A stretch of DNA of 64,000 bases from JAKFEE01 sp036675815 (GTDB taxonomy: Bacteria > Pseudomonadota > Alphaproteobacteria > Rhodospirillales > Magnetospirillaceae): assembly GCA_036675815.1 (NCBI GenBank), contig JAKFEE010000015.1:1-64000 (forward strand), read 5' to 3'. The notes under the pieces are model-generated. The model did not search any database. It worked only from the letters and a program-made list of their open reading frames with translations, and was not told where the DNA came from. Shown here one piece after another: positions 1 through 9,933 of this stretch. A program made the translations under genes and the position numbers. Numbering within the stretch: position 1 is the first letter of the stretch; the number at the start of each line of letters is the position of its first letter.

Positions 1-140
1 AGGCGTGACTTCTCGCCGAAGGCTGCGGCAATCGCGGGCATGGGGCTTCTCCGATCTGGGCGACGCAGAGAATCACGGCCGTGGCAAGCCGTAAACCGCG
101 TTAACCTGAGTTCGGAGCCCTGGCGGCGGCGCCGGCGGTA
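1..140. other. Unassigned sequence at the window edge
   Basis: No gene is recognised here. The reading frame of the downstream dehydratase has an in-frame stop at 102-104, so the epimerase domain that normally precedes it is not encoded contiguously. Another frame stays open from position 1 to a stop at 142-144 (arginine-rich end) and could be the tail of an upstream gene, but it resembles nothing I know. Confidence 0.4.
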
Positions 141-1115
141 TTGACCGTCACCTTCTTTCGCCGCAAGCCGGGGCACTTGCTGTTCCCCGGGCGGCGGCTG
201 TGCGGCGAGGTGGTCGTTGCCGATATCGGCATCCCGGCCGCCGTGCTCGATGACATCGCGCCACGGCAGTGGGTGAACGGTCCCGCATTATGGCCGTTGC
301 CGCGGCCGCATCACGAGTCGCACAAATACACACGCGGCCATGCCGTCATCGTCGCCGGTGCCGGCATGACCGGGGCGGCGCGCCTGGCGGCGCGCGGCGC
401 GCGGCGGGTCGGGGCGGGGCTGGTGACCATCGCGGCGCCGTCGGATGCCGTGCCCATCATTGCCGCCGACGCCCCCGGCGCCCTTACCGCAATGCTCGAC
501 GACTTCGACGCCCTGGTCGCCGATCCGCGCCGCAACGCCTTCCTCATCGGGCCGGGCAGCGGCCGCGGCGCCGAAACGCAGGCCCGGGTCGCCGCGGCGC
601 TGCGGGCCGGCAAGGCCTGTTTGCTCGATGCCGACGCCCTGGAACGGCCGCCGCCTCACGGGGGCAATGTCTTGTTGACGCCGCATGACGGCGAATTCGC
701 CCGCATGTTTCCCGATCTCGGCGGCGACCGGCTGGCGCGCGCCCGCGCGGCGGCGCGGGTCAGCGGCTGCGCCGTCCTGCTCAAAGGAGCGGACACCGTG
801 ATCGCGGCGCCGGACGGCCGCGCCGTCATCAACGACGACGCGCCGGCCGATCTTGCCACCGCCGGCAGCGGCGATGTCCTCGCCGGTATGGCCGTCGGGC
901 TGATGGCCCAGGGGCTGCCGGCCTTCGACGCCGGCTGTGCCGCCGCCTGGCTGCAGGGGGCGGCGGCACAACGGGCGGGCAGGGGGCTCATCGCCGAGGA
1001 TCTGCCGGCGGCCCTGCCGCAGGTACTGGCGGAGCTGGACGAACGCTCTAGGCACCCCGCACGCTTGCCGTGCCGGGACGACGACCGGAAGATCATGAGG
1101 GCCAGGAGGCCGTGA
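141..1115 (+). CDS. ADP/ATP-dependent NAD(P)H-hydrate dehydratase domain (YjeF C-terminal half), probably N-terminally truncated
   Basis: The product resembles the C-terminal half of the bifunctional NAD(P)HX repair enzyme Nnr/YjeF, which dehydrates damaged (hydrated) NADH and NADPH. Visible marks are the interdomain stretch TVTFFRRKPGHLLFPGR at the very start, GHAVIVAGAGMTGAARLAARGA, the ATP/substrate segment LLTPHDGEFARMF, LLKGADTVIAAPDG, and the catalytic glycine-rich ATAGSGDVLAGMA near the end. The normal N-terminal epimerase domain (about 200 residues) is absent: an in-frame stop lies at 102-104, and the open frame begins with a TTG at 141 inside what is usually the end of that domain. 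It may be a pseudogene, a rearranged gene or a sequence error. Its TGA overlaps the ATG of the next gene (TGATG), implying translational coupling. Confidence 0.75.
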   Translation: MTVTFFRRKPGHLLFPGRRLCGEVVVADIGIPAAVLDDIAPRQWVNGPALWPLPRPHHESHKYTRGHAVIVAGAGMTGAARLAARGARRVGAGLVTIAAPSDAVPIIAADAPGALTAMLDDFDALVADPRRNAFLIGPGSGRGAETQARVAAALRAGKACLLDADALERPPPHGGNVLLTPHDGEFARMFPDLGGDRLARARAAARVSGCAVLLKGADTVIAAPDGRAVINDDAPADLATAGSGDVLAGMAVGLMAQGLPAFDAGCAAAWLQGAAAQRAGRGLIAEDLPAALPQVLAELDERSRHPARLPCRDDDRKIMRARRP

Positions 1116-2548
1116 TGGTGAACAGTCCCGAGGAGAGTCCGGTCAGCATGACCCAAGCCGTCAGCCCCACGCTGCTCGATCGCCTGCGCAATCTCCGCAC
1201 CCTGTGGCGCGACATCGCCGGAACCACGCGCGAGGCGGTGGCGCCCGATCTGCCGGGCGAGCACGCCGACCTGCTCCGCGAGCAGATGCGGATTTGCCTG
1301 GAAGGTAAGGGGGGCGAAGGATCGGCGCGGGCCCGCGCCGCCCAACTCGGCCGCACCTATCTCGGCCTCAACGGCCAGGGGCGGCGGCGGTTCCTCACCA
1401 TCCTTGCCAGTGAATTCGATACCGATGCGGCCCGCGTCGATGCCGCCATGTCGCGGGTGAGCGCCGCAACGGATCCGCAGCAGCGACGTTCCGCGGAACG
1501 CGAGCTGCGCCAGGCGCTGGAGGCGCCGCGCGTGCGCCTGCTGACGCAATTCAATGCCCTGCCCGAAGGCGTCAAGTTCCTCGTCGACATGCGGGCCGAA
1601 CTGCTGGGCCCGGCCCGGCAGCATGCGGAACTGGCCGCGCTCGAGGCCGACCTCAAGGCGCTGCTGGCGTCGTGGTTCGACGTCGGCTTTCTCGAACTGC
1701 GGCGCCTGACCTGGCGCTCACCGGCCTCGGTCCTGGAAAAGATCATCGCCTACGAGGCGGTGCACACCATCGAGAGCTGGCAAGACCTGAAGGATCGCCT
1801 GGATTCCGACCGGCGGCTGTATGCGTTTTTCCACCCGCGGATGCCCGAGGAGCCATTGATCTTCGTCGAGGTGGCACTGGTGCGGGGCATGGCGGCCAGC
1901 ATTCACGATCTGCTCGATGAGGAGGCGCCGGTCGGTGATCCCACCAATGCCGACGCGGCGATCTTCTATTCCATCTCGAACGCGCAGAAAGGCCTGGCGG
2001 GGATCAGCTTCGGCAATTTCCTGATCAAGCGCGTCGCCGAGGTGCTGGCCGGTGAGTTCCCCAACCTGCGCACCTTCGCGACGCTGTCGCCGATTCCCGG
2101 CTTTCGCACCTGGCTCGACCAGCGCCTCGCCGACAATGACGGCACCCTGCTGTCGGCGGCCGATCAGCGCGCCCTGGCCGCGCTATCCAGCGATCCCATC
2201 GACGCCCTCAGAGGCATCCTGGCGGAGCCCGCCGACTGGGTGCACGACGAAGCCTTGGCCGAGGCGGTGAAGGCGCCGCTGATGCGGCTGTGCGCACGCT
2301 ACCTCACCCAGGCCAAGCGCAGCGGTGGGCGGGCGCTCGATTCGGTGGCGCATTTCCACCTATCGAACGGCGCGCGGCTGGAGCGGCTGAACTGGCTGGC
2401 CGACACCTCGCCCAAGGGCATGCGCGAGTCCGCCGGCATCATGATCAATTATCTCTACAAGCTGACCGACATCGAGGCCAATCACGAGGCCTATACCGGC
2501 CAGGGCCGTGTCACCGCCTCGGCAGGCGTGCGCGCGCTTCTGAAATAG
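1115..2548 (+). CDS. Malonyl-CoA decarboxylase
   Basis: A 477-residue protein that matches malonyl-CoA decarboxylase, which converts malonyl-CoA to acetyl-CoA and CO2 in the cytoplasm. The N-terminal helical bundle region (about 1-160) is followed by the acetyltransferase-like catalytic part with recognisable blocks such as YEAVHTIESWQDLKDRL, FFHPRMPEEPLIFVEVAL, AIFYSISNAQKGLAGISFGN and FATLSPIPGFRTWL. The ATG at 1115 is chosen because a strong AGGAGG lies at 1104-1109; it overlaps the stop of the preceding dehydratase gene. The usual malonate partners (a malonyl-CoA synthetase, a malonate transporter) are not in the window, so the physiological malonyl-CoA source cannot be read here. The C-terminal residues do not form an obvious peroxisomal-type tail, as expected for a bacterium. 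Confidence 0.9.
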   Translation: MVNSPEESPVSMTQAVSPTLLDRLRNLRTLWRDIAGTTREAVAPDLPGEHADLLREQMRICLEGKGGEGSARARAAQLGRTYLGLNGQGRRRFLTILASEFDTDAARVDAAMSRVSAATDPQQRRSAERELRQALEAPRVRLLTQFNALPEGVKFLVDMRAELLGPARQHAELAALEADLKALLASWFDVGFLELRRLTWRSPASVLEKIIAYEAVHTIESWQDLKDRLDSDRRLYAFFHPRMPEEPLIFVEVALVRGMAASIHDLLDEEAPVGDPTNADAAIFYSISNAQKGLAGISFGNFLIKRVAEVLAGEFPNLRTFATLSPIPGFRTWLDQRLADNDGTLLSAADQRALAALSSDPIDALRGILAEPADWVHDEALAEAVKAPLMRLCARYLTQAKRSGGRALDSVAHFHLSNGARLERLNWLADTSPKGMRESAGIMINYLYKLTDIEANHEAYTGQGRVTASAGVRALLK

Positions 2549-2666
2549 ACGCCGATGCGGCACCGCCGGAATCGCGATTGCGGGGGCGGGTTTTGTCCTG
2601 TTTCCTGCAAAATGACTGTGCTATAGACAACGCCTCCGGTGGGCAGCCGTCCGTTTCCGGGGGGGC

Positions 2667-2750
2667 GCGGGCGTGGTGGAATTGGCAGACACGACGGATT
2701 TAGGTTCCGTTGCCTTTGGCTTGCAGGTTCAAGTCCTGTCGCCCGCACCA
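2667..2750 (+). tRNA. tRNA-Leu (anticodon UAG)
   Basis: The acceptor stem GCGGGCG (2667-2673) pairs with CGCCCGC (2740-2746), followed by the encoded ACCA. The anticodon stem ACGGA/TCCGT encloses the loop TTTAGGT, giving anticodon UAG. A long variable arm (GCCTTTGGC region) marks the leucine class, and the T loop GGTTCAAGTCC is intact. A possible -10 box TATAGA lies at 2622-2627. It directly precedes tig, a placement known from related Rhodospirillales. Confidence 0.95.
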
Positions 2751-2809
2751 GCTGGCTTTCCCCCGGACGGCTCCCCCCCGCCTGATTTTGACCTACTGGC
2801 AGAGATTCC

Positions 2810-4147
2810 ATGCAAGTCACCGAGACCAACGCTGAGGGTTTGAAGCGCGAATTCAAGATCGTCGTGCCGGCCGGGCAGATTGCCGATCGGATCGAAACGC
2901 GGCTCAAGGAGGTGGGGCAAACCGTCCGCATCCCGGGCTTCCGCCCCGGCAAGGTGCCGATGCCGCTGCTGCGCAAGAAATACGGCCCCTCGGTACTGGG
3001 CGAAGTGATCGAGAAAACCGTCAACGAGGGCACCGGCCAAGCGCTCAACGAACGCAACCTGCGTCCGGCGATGCAGCCCAAGATCGAAATCACCTCCTAC
3101 GAGGAGGGGGGCGATCTCGAGTTCTCCGTCGCCATGGAAACCCTGCCCGAGGTCAAGCCGATCGACTTTGCCAGCATCGAACTCGACCGGCCGAAAGTCG
3201 AGGTGCCGGACAGCGAGATCGATATGGCGCTGACCCGCATCGCCGAGCGCAACGAGAAGTCGGAGCCGGTCGAGGGTGCGCAGAAGGCGGCCAACGGCCA
3301 CGTCGCCGTCATCGATTTCACCGGCAAGCGCGAGGGGACGCCGTTCGAGGGCGGCGCCGCCACCGCCTATCATCTCAAACTCGGTTCGGGCGGCTTCATC
3401 CCCGGCTTCGAGGATCAGGTGGTCGGCATGGCGGCGGGCGAGGAGAAGACCATCGAGGTCACCTTCCCCGAGGAGTACCACAATGCCGAGCTTGCCGGGC
3501 AGCCGGTGCAGTTCGACGTCAAGTTGCATGAAGTCCGCCAATCGGTGACGCCGGCCATCGACGATGATCTGGCCAAGAGCGTTGGTCTCGAAAACGCCGA
3601 GGGCCTGCGCCAGGCCGTGCGCGACGAGATCGAGCGCGAATACGCCACTGCCTCGCGTTCGATCGTCAAGCGCCGCCTGCTCGACATCCTGTCCGACCGC
3701 CACAGCTTCGAAGTGCCGCAGGGCATGGTGGAGATGGAGTTCGATGCCATCTGGAAGCAGGTGGAGAAGGACAAGGAGCAGGGCCGTCTCGATGAGGCGG
3801 ACCAGGGCAAGGACGACGAGCAGTTGAAGCAGGACTACCGCGCCATCGCCGAACGCCGCGTGCGCCTGGGCTTGCTGCTGTCCGAGGTCGGCCGCCAGAA
3901 CGAGATCAGCGTCACCCAGGAAGACGTCAATCGGGCCGTGCTCAACGAGGCGCGCCGCTTCCCCGGGCAGGAGCACATGGTGTTCCAGTATTATCAGCAG
4001 AATCCCGAGGCGCTGAACATGCTGCGCGCCCCCATCTATGAGGACAAGGTTGTCGACTTCATCCTCGAACTGGCCAAGATTGCCGAGAAGCCCGTCTCGC
4101 CCGACGAGCTGAACAAGCTGGCCCAGGAAGAGGCGGCCAAGGCCTGA
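2810..4147 (+). CDS. tig: Trigger factor, ribosome-bound chaperone and prolyl isomerase
   Basis: This 445-residue protein has the normal length of trigger factor. The N-terminal ribosome-binding domain carries the signature GFRPGKVP (about residues 45-52). The FKBP-type peptidyl-prolyl isomerase domain follows at about 160-245, with VAVIDFTGKREGTPFEGG and FIPGFEDQVVGM. The C-terminal chaperone arms make up the rest. It binds at the ribosome exit tunnel and shields nascent chains. It heads the conserved order tig-clpP-clpX-lon and is separated from clpP by a 53-base palindromic repeat. Start at the ATG that gives the canonical MQVTETNAEGLKREF N-terminus. Confidence 0.97.
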   Translation: MQVTETNAEGLKREFKIVVPAGQIADRIETRLKEVGQTVRIPGFRPGKVPMPLLRKKYGPSVLGEVIEKTVNEGTGQALNERNLRPAMQPKIEITSYEEGGDLEFSVAMETLPEVKPIDFASIELDRPKVEVPDSEIDMALTRIAERNEKSEPVEGAQKAANGHVAVIDFTGKREGTPFEGGAATAYHLKLGSGGFIPGFEDQVVGMAAGEEKTIEVTFPEEYHNAELAGQPVQFDVKLHEVRQSVTPAIDDDLAKSVGLENAEGLRQAVRDEIEREYATASRSIVKRRLLDILSDRHSFEVPQGMVEMEFDAIWKQVEKDKEQGRLDEADQGKDDEQLKQDYRAIAERRVRLGLLLSEVGRQNEISVTQEDVNRAVLNEARRFPGQEHMVFQYYQQNPEALNMLRAPIYEDKVVDFILELAKIAEKPVSPDELNKLAQEEAAKA

Positions 4148-4160
4148 GCCACCATAATCC

Positions 4161-4213
4161 GGGGAGTGCGGACCGCCAGGTCCGCAACACGCAAGCGGAC
4201 CTGGAGCTCCAGG
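4161..4213. repeat. Palindromic repeat family A, copy 1 (between tig and clpP)
   Basis: Two hairpin units face each other: GCGGACC-GCCA-GGTCCGC (about 4168-4185) and GCGGACCTGGAGCTCC (about 4195-4210), with a short spacer between. It is one of five related copies in the window (see 20979, 30435, 35074 and 56121). It lies inside a co-directional gene pair, so it is probably transcribed. Confidence 0.75.
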
Positions 4214-4237
4214 GACAGGAACGGAGAAGTGAGAACA

Positions 4238-4885
4238 ATGGCTGAGCGCGATCCGATCGACGTCTACATGAACACGCTGGTGCCCATGGTGGTCGAGCAG
4301 ACCAATCGCGGCGAGCGCGCCTATGACATCTATTCGCGGCTGTTGAAGGAGCGCATCATCTTCCTCACCGGCCCCGTCCACGACGGGGTGGCCAGCCTGA
4401 TCTGCGCCCAGCTGCTGTTCCTCGAATCCGAGAATCCCAGCAAGGACATCGCCTTCTACATCAACTCCCCGGGCGGCGTCGTCACCTCGGGCATGGCGAT
4501 GTACGATACCATGCAGTACATCCGGCCGCCTGTGTCGACCGTCTGCATCGGCCAGGCGGCGTCGATGGGCTCGCTGCTGCTGGCGGCGGGGGCGAAGGGC
4601 AAGCGCTTCTCGCTGCCCAACGCCCGCATCATGGTGCACCAGCCGTCGGGCGGCGCCCAGGGCCAGGCCACCGACATCGAGATCCAGGCGCGCGAGATCC
4701 TTGCCCTGCGTGCCCGGCTCAACAATATCTACGTCCATCACACGGGCCAGTCCCTCGATGTCATCGAACGGGCGCTCGAGCGCGACAAGTTCATGACGGC
4801 CAACGAGGCCAAGGAATTCGGCTTGATCGACGAGGTCGTGAGCAGCCGACCGACCCGCGAATCGGACACCGCTACCTCGGCCTGA
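4238..4885 (+). CDS. clpP: ATP-dependent Clp protease proteolytic subunit
   Basis: The 215-residue serine peptidase of the Clp complex; it forms the barrel that degrades substrates unfolded by ClpX or ClpA. The catalytic triad is visible: Ser109 in GQAASMGSLLL, His134 in MVHQPSGGAQGQ, and Asp183 in ERDKFM. The start at 4238 is set by GGAGAAG at 4223-4229 and gives the usual MAERDPIDVYMNTLVPMVVEQ; a longer in-frame extension upstream would run through the palindromic repeat and is not credible. It is followed by clpX after 132 bases, so both may be co-transcribed, possibly with a separate promoter before clpX. Confidence 0.97.
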   Translation: MAERDPIDVYMNTLVPMVVEQTNRGERAYDIYSRLLKERIIFLTGPVHDGVASLICAQLLFLESENPSKDIAFYINSPGGVVTSGMAMYDTMQYIRPPVSTVCIGQAASMGSLLLAAGAKGKRFSLPNARIMVHQPSGGAQGQATDIEIQAREILALRARLNNIYVHHTGQSLDVIERALERDKFMTANEAKEFGLIDEVVSSRPTRESDTATSA

Positions 4886-5017
4886 GCTAGACGAAAGTCG
4901 CGCAAACCCTAACCAAATGAGGCAAGTGGGGCGGTGCTGCGGCAGTTTTTGCCATTGTACGGCCGCTGCCTCTGCGGCTAACATGATCAGCCAGGCCGCT
5001 TTATACACGGAGTACCA

Positions 5018-6283
<1,266 letters not shown>

Positions 6284-6284
6284 T

Positions 6285-6315
6285 CGTCCCTCCCCCTTGC
6301 GGGGGGGGCGGGATG
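6285..6315. repeat. GC-rich hairpin between clpX and lon
   Basis: A short inverted repeat starting just after the clpX stop: CGTCCCTCCCCC, loop TTGC, then a G-rich arm ending GGGATG. It resembles the family B repeats near 52.4 and 53.4 kb and could attenuate read-through into lon, although it lacks a T-tract. Confidence 0.5.
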
Positions 6316-6383
6316 ACACCAATTCAGCAATATGAACCCCACGGGCTAGGCCGCTGTGGCTCCAGCCCTTCCGAAGAGGTAGT

Positions 6384-8786
6384 ATGGCCGAGATCGCGCG
6401 AGGGGACATGTTCCCCGTTCTCCCCCTTCGAGATATCGTCGTTTTTCCACACATGATCGTCCCGCTGTTCGTGGGCCGCGAAAAGTCGGTCCGCGCGCTC
6501 GAGGACGTGATGAAGGACGACAAGCAGATCCTGCTGGTCGCGCAGAAGAACGCCGCGCAGGACGACCCGGCGGCGGAGGACATTTATCGCGTCGGCACCG
6601 TGTCGACGGTGCTGCAATTGCTCAAGCTGCCCGACGGCACCGTCAAGGTGCTGGTCGAGGGCGGCCATCGCGCGCGCATAACCGAATTTGCCGACAATGC
6701 CGAGTTCTTCCAGGCGGAAGCGCTGCCGATCGACGAGAAGTCGGGCGAGCAGAACGAGCTGGATGCGCTGTCGCGTTCGGTAGTGGCGCAGTTCGAGCAA
6801 TACATCAAGCTCAACAAGAAGATCCCGCCGGAGGTGCTGGTCTCGATCAATCAGATCGAGGACGCGGGCAAACTGGCCGACACCGTCGCCTCGCATCTGG
6901 CGCTGAAGATCGCCGAGAAGCAGGAACTGCTCGAGATCGAGACGGTGAGCGAGAGGCTGGAGAAGGTCTACGGCCATATGGAGGCCGAGATCGGCGTGCT
7001 GCAGGTCGAGAAGAAGATCCGCAACCGCGTCAAGCGGCAGATGGAGAAGACCCAGCGCGAGTACTACCTCAACGAGCAGCTCAAGGCGATCCAGAAGGAG
7101 CTCGGCGAGGGCGAGGACGGCCGCGACGAGGCGGCCGAAATCGAGGAGCGCATCAACAAGACGCAGCTGTCGAAGGAGGCGCGCGACAAGGCGCTGGGCG
7201 AGCTGAAGAAGCTGCGCTCGATGAGCCCGATGTCGGCCGAGGCGACGGTGGTGCGCAACTATCTGGATTGGGTGCTGTCGATTCCGTGGAAGAAGCGCAC
7301 CAAGGTCAAGAAGGACCTCAATCTCGCCGAAAAGGTCCTCAACGGCGACCATTACGCGCTCGAGAAGGTCAAGGAGCGCATCCTCGAGTATCTCGCCGTG
7401 CAGGCGCGGGCCAACAAGGTCAAAGGGCCGATCCTGTGCCTGGTCGGTCCACCCGGTGTGGGCAAGACCTCGCTGGGCAAATCGATGGCGAAGGCGACGG
7501 GGCGCAACTTCGTGCGCATCTCGCTGGGCGGTGTGCGCGACGAAGCCGAAATCCGCGGCCACCGACGCACCTACATCGGCTCGATGCCCGGCAAGGTCAT
7601 CCAGGGCATGAAGAAGGCGAAATCGTCCAATCCGCTGTTCCTGCTCGATGAGATCGACAAGCTGGGGGCCGATTACCGGGGCGATCCATCGTCGGCGTTG
7701 CTCGAGGTGCTCGACCCCGAGCAGAACGTCAATTTCAACGACCATTACCTCGAGGTCGACTACGACCTGTCCGATGTCATGTTCGTGACCACGGCCAATA
7801 CGCTGCGCATGCCGCAGCCGCTGTTGGACCGCATGGAAGTGATTCGGCTGTCGGGCTACACCGAGGACGAGAAGGTCGAGATCGCGCGCCGCCACCTGAT
7901 CGACAAGGAGCTGAAGGCGCACGGGCTCAAGGCGAAGGAGTGGTCGATCACCGACGACGCGCTGCGCGACCTCATTCGCTACTACTCGCGCGAGGCCGGC
8001 GTGCGCAACCTCGAACGCGAGCTGGCCAACCTGATCCGCAAGGCGGCCAAGGAAACGCTGATGACCGGCCTCGCCAAGGTCGAGGTGACCAGCGACAACC
8101 TCGACAAATACGCCGGGGTCCGCCGCTACCACTTCGGCGAGGCAGAGCTGGAGGATTTGGTCGGCGTCGTCACCGGCCTCGCGTGGACCGAAGTCGGCGG
8201 CGAATTGCTGTCGATCGAGGCGGTGGGCATGCCCGGCAAGGGCGCCTTCTCGCACACCGGCAAGCTCGGCGACGTGATGCAAGAGTCGGTGCAGGCGGCG
8301 CGCTCGTACGTGCGTTCGCGCGCGGTGAACTTCGGCATCAAGCCGACGGTGTTCGAGAAGCGCGACATTCACGTGCATGTGCCCGAAGGCGCCACGCCCA
8401 AGGATGGCCCGTCCGCCGGCGTCGCCATGATCACCGCCATCGTCTCGACGCTCACTGGCATCCCGGTGCGCAAGGAGGTGGCGATGACCGGCGAAATCAC
8501 CCTGCGCGGCCGTGTTCTGCCGATCGGTGGCCTCAAGGAGAAGCTGTTGGCGGCGTTGCGCGGCGGCTTGAAGACGGTGCTGATTCCCAAGGACAACGAG
8601 AAGGACCTCGCCGACATCCCGGAGAACGTCAAGCGCGGGCTCGACATCGTGCCGGTATCCACCGTCGATGAGTTGTTGGAGCGCGCCTTGGTGCGTCCGC
8701 CGGTGCCGATCGAGTGGGAAGAGCCCGCCGAGGAGGTCTCGGCATCGAAGGCCCAGCCAGGGGTGAGCGGGGTGGTCACCCACTGA
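6384..8786 (+). CDS. lon: ATP-dependent endopeptidase La
   Basis: An 800-residue LonA protease that degrades misfolded and regulatory proteins in the cytoplasm. The N-terminal substrate-binding domain (FPVLPLRDIVVFPHMIVPLFVGREKS) is followed by a coiled-coil stretch, the AAA+ module with Walker A GPPGVGKT near residue 360, and the C-terminal protease with the Ser677-Lys720 dyad (DGPSAGVAM and GGLKEKLLAAL). Length is typical. The ATG at 6384 is preceded by AGAGGTAG. It ends the tig-clpP-clpX-lon block, as shown by the strong intrinsic terminator just downstream. Confidence 0.97.
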   Translation: MAEIARGDMFPVLPLRDIVVFPHMIVPLFVGREKSVRALEDVMKDDKQILLVAQKNAAQDDPAAEDIYRVGTVSTVLQLLKLPDGTVKVLVEGGHRARITEFADNAEFFQAEALPIDEKSGEQNELDALSRSVVAQFEQYIKLNKKIPPEVLVSINQIEDAGKLADTVASHLALKIAEKQELLEIETVSERLEKVYGHMEAEIGVLQVEKKIRNRVKRQMEKTQREYYLNEQLKAIQKELGEGEDGRDEAAEIEERINKTQLSKEARDKALGELKKLRSMSPMSAEATVVRNYLDWVLSIPWKKRTKVKKDLNLAEKVLNGDHYALEKVKERILEYLAVQARANKVKGPILCLVGPPGVGKTSLGKSMAKATGRNFVRISLGGVRDEAEIRGHRRTYIGSMPGKVIQGMKKAKSSNPLFLLDEIDKLGADYRGDPSSALLEVLDPEQNVNFNDHYLEVDYDLSDVMFVTTANTLRMPQPLLDRMEVIRLSGYTEDEKVEIARRHLIDKELKAHGLKAKEWSITDDALRDLIRYYSREAGVRNLERELANLIRKAAKETLMTGLAKVEVTSDNLDKYAGVRRYHFGEAELEDLVGVVTGLAWTEVGGELLSIEAVGMPGKGAFSHTGKLGDVMQESVQAARSYVRSRAVNFGIKPTVFEKRDIHVHVPEGATPKDGPSAGVAMITAIVSTLTGIPVRKEVAMTGEITLRGRVLPIGGLKEKLLAALRGGLKTVLIPKDNEKDLADIPENVKRGLDIVPVSTVDELLERALVRPPVPIEWEEPAEEVSASKAQPGVSGVVTH

Positions 8787-8802
8787 CCTACCCAAAGGAT
8801 GT

Positions 8803-8841
8803 AAAGGGAGGCCATCCCGGAGTGATGGCCTCCCTTTTTTT
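8803..8841 (+). terminator. Rho-independent terminator after lon
   Basis: A perfect 11-bp stem, GGGAGGCCATC (8806-8816) with GATGGCCTCCC (8824-8834), a 7-base loop, and a run of seven T at 8835-8841. It closes the protease operon. Confidence 0.93.
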
Positions 8842-8894
8842 ACGTCAAATGTTGCTCAAAGCCGCGTGAACCCTAGTGTTTGCACGCTCTGTGA

Positions 8895-8922
8895 TTGACG
8901 ATGCGCCATTCGTCGTTTTAGA
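8895..8922 (+). promoter_or_regulatory. Candidate sigma-70 promoter for the HU gene
   Basis: TTGACG at 8895-8900 and TTTAGA at 8917-8922 are 16 bases apart, about 80 bases before the HU start. The fit to consensus is moderate; no other promoter-like pair stands out in this intergenic stretch. Confidence 0.35.
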
Positions 8923-9001
8923 CTTTTGCCACTTCTTTAGGGGTAGACAGCGGGCCTGCACTCACGGGCTCGATTACTAAATGCGAAAGAGGGGGTCCCA
9001 G

Positions 9002-9274
9002 GTGAACAAGAACGAATTGGTAACGGCGGTCGCGACGAGCACGGGCCTTTCCAAGGCCGACGCCGGCAAGGCGATCGATGGCGTGTTCCAGGCCATTTCG
9101 AACGCCCTGCAGAAGGGCGATGAGGTCCGGCTGGTCGGCTTCGGCACCTTCAATGTGGCCGAGCGCGCCAAGTCCGAGGGGCGCAATCCCCGTACTGGCG
9201 AAAAGATCGAGATTCCGGCCTCCAAATTGCCGAAGTTCAAGGCCGGCAAGGGGCTGAAGGACGCGGTGCAGTAG
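9002..9274 (+). CDS. hupB: Nucleoid-associated DNA-binding protein HU (beta type)
   Basis: A 90-residue HU/IHF-family protein, the histone-like dimer that bends and compacts DNA. The signature GFGTFNVAERAKSEGRNPRTGE and the C-terminal PKFKAGKGLKDAV are typical. I set the start at the GTG at 9002, which gives VNKNELVTAVA like other HU proteins and has GAGGGGG at 8988-8994 seven bases upstream; an ATG at 8981 would add seven basic residues that overlap this ribosome-binding site. It stands alone between the lon terminator and its own terminator, in the usual place after lon. Confidence 0.95.
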   Translation: MNKNELVTAVATSTGLSKADAGKAIDGVFQAISNALQKGDEVRLVGFGTFNVAERAKSEGRNPRTGEKIEIPASKLPKFKAGKGLKDAVQ

Positions 9275-9295
9275 GCGACGCCCACGTCGGGGTAC

Positions 9296-9330
9296 AAATG
9301 CCGGCTGCCGCGTCAGCCGGCATTTTTCTT
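9296..9330 (+). terminator. Rho-independent terminator after hupB
   Basis: A 12-bp stem, AAATGCCGGCTG (9296-9307) with CAGCCGGCATTT (9314-9325), a six-base loop, and a T-run ending at 9327. The A/T ends make it usable in both directions. Confidence 0.9.
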
Positions 9331-9385
9331 GGTGCGCGGCAATCGGCTTGCAGCGGCGCGCGCAAGCCCGTAGAAAGGCCGGCGA

Positions 9386-9461
9386 GGGCGGTTAGCTCAG
9401 CTGGCAGAGCGCCTGCTTTACACGCAGGATGTCGGCGGTTCGATCCCGTCACCGCCCACCA
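9386..9461 (+). tRNA. tRNA-Val (anticodon UAC)
   Basis: The acceptor stem GGGCGGT (9386-9392) pairs with ACCGCCC (9451-9457), followed by ACCA. The D arm has GCTCAGCTGGCAGAGC. The anticodon stem CCTGC/GCAGG holds the loop TTTACAC, so the anticodon is UAC. The T arm GGCGGTTCGATCCCGTC is standard. Total length is 76 with CCA encoded. Confidence 0.96.
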
Positions 9462-9552
9462 CGCCGTCCCGATGCGTGCCGCCCATTTCTTTCGAGAACC
9501 CTGGTCGGCGCAGCCGCCGCGCACACATCATGGGTGATGCGGGAGGCATGCG

Positions 9553-9879
9553 ATGGCTCAGCCCGAAAGCAAGCCCAGTTTCGGTCAGCACGTGATCGAC
9601 GCCGGCCTGACCGGCGACAAGGTCGGCGCCTACGATCCGGCAGCAGTGTCGCTGGCCGGCGATGCCGAGAGCGCCGGCACGCCGACACCGGCCGCCGACG
9701 CCGCAAGCGACGTGAAACGACAATACACGATGGCGGCCGGCCTACCACCGGCGCCTTTCGCTGCCGATCGGCAGTTGCGGCAGCGGCATGACTTGGGGCC
9801 GTGGCCGACGGCCGCGGGCTTGGCCGCACTGGCGGCGGCGGGTATCGTGGCCGGGGTGGTCAGCCTCGCCGGCCTCTAG
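9553..9879 (+). CDS. Hypothetical protein with a C-terminal membrane anchor
   Basis: A 108-residue protein I do not recognise. The first 60 residues are hydrophilic and rich in Ala, Asp and Pro. The last 25 or so (AAGLAALAAAGIVAGVVSLAGL) form one hydrophobic helix at the extreme C-terminus, like a tail anchor. GGGAGG at 9541-9546 sits six bases before the ATG, supporting translation. It lies between tRNA-Val and a putative EcfG-controlled gene and has no clear operon partner. Confidence 0.6.
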   Translation: MAQPESKPSFGQHVIDAGLTGDKVGAYDPAAVSLAGDAESAGTPTPAADAASDVKRQYTMAAGLPPAPFAADRQLRQRHDLGPWPTAAGLAALAAAGIVAGVVSLAGL

Positions 9880-9907
9880 CCGGCTCAGGCGGCCGAGGGA
9901 ACGCGCC

Positions 9908-9933
9908 GGAACAATGTTCACGTACGGCTCGTT
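9908..9933 (+). promoter_or_regulatory. Candidate EcfG (general stress response) promoter
   Basis: GGAAC (9908-9912), 17 bases, then CGTT (9930-9933). This is an exact match to the alphaproteobacterial EcfG consensus GGAAC-N16/17-CGTT. It lies about 97 bases before the 160-residue gene at 10030. Confidence 0.65.

Noticed and set aside
2729..5008. Minus-strand open frame of 759 codons opposite tig and clpP
   Set aside because: It is antisense to the well-supported tig and clpP genes, has low-complexity composition rich in Leu, Gly and His, and no domain. Long antisense frames are expected in such GC-rich coding sequence.
6324..8795. Minus-strand open frame of 823 codons opposite lon
   Set aside because: A shadow of the lon gene with no recognisable domain or ribosome-binding site.
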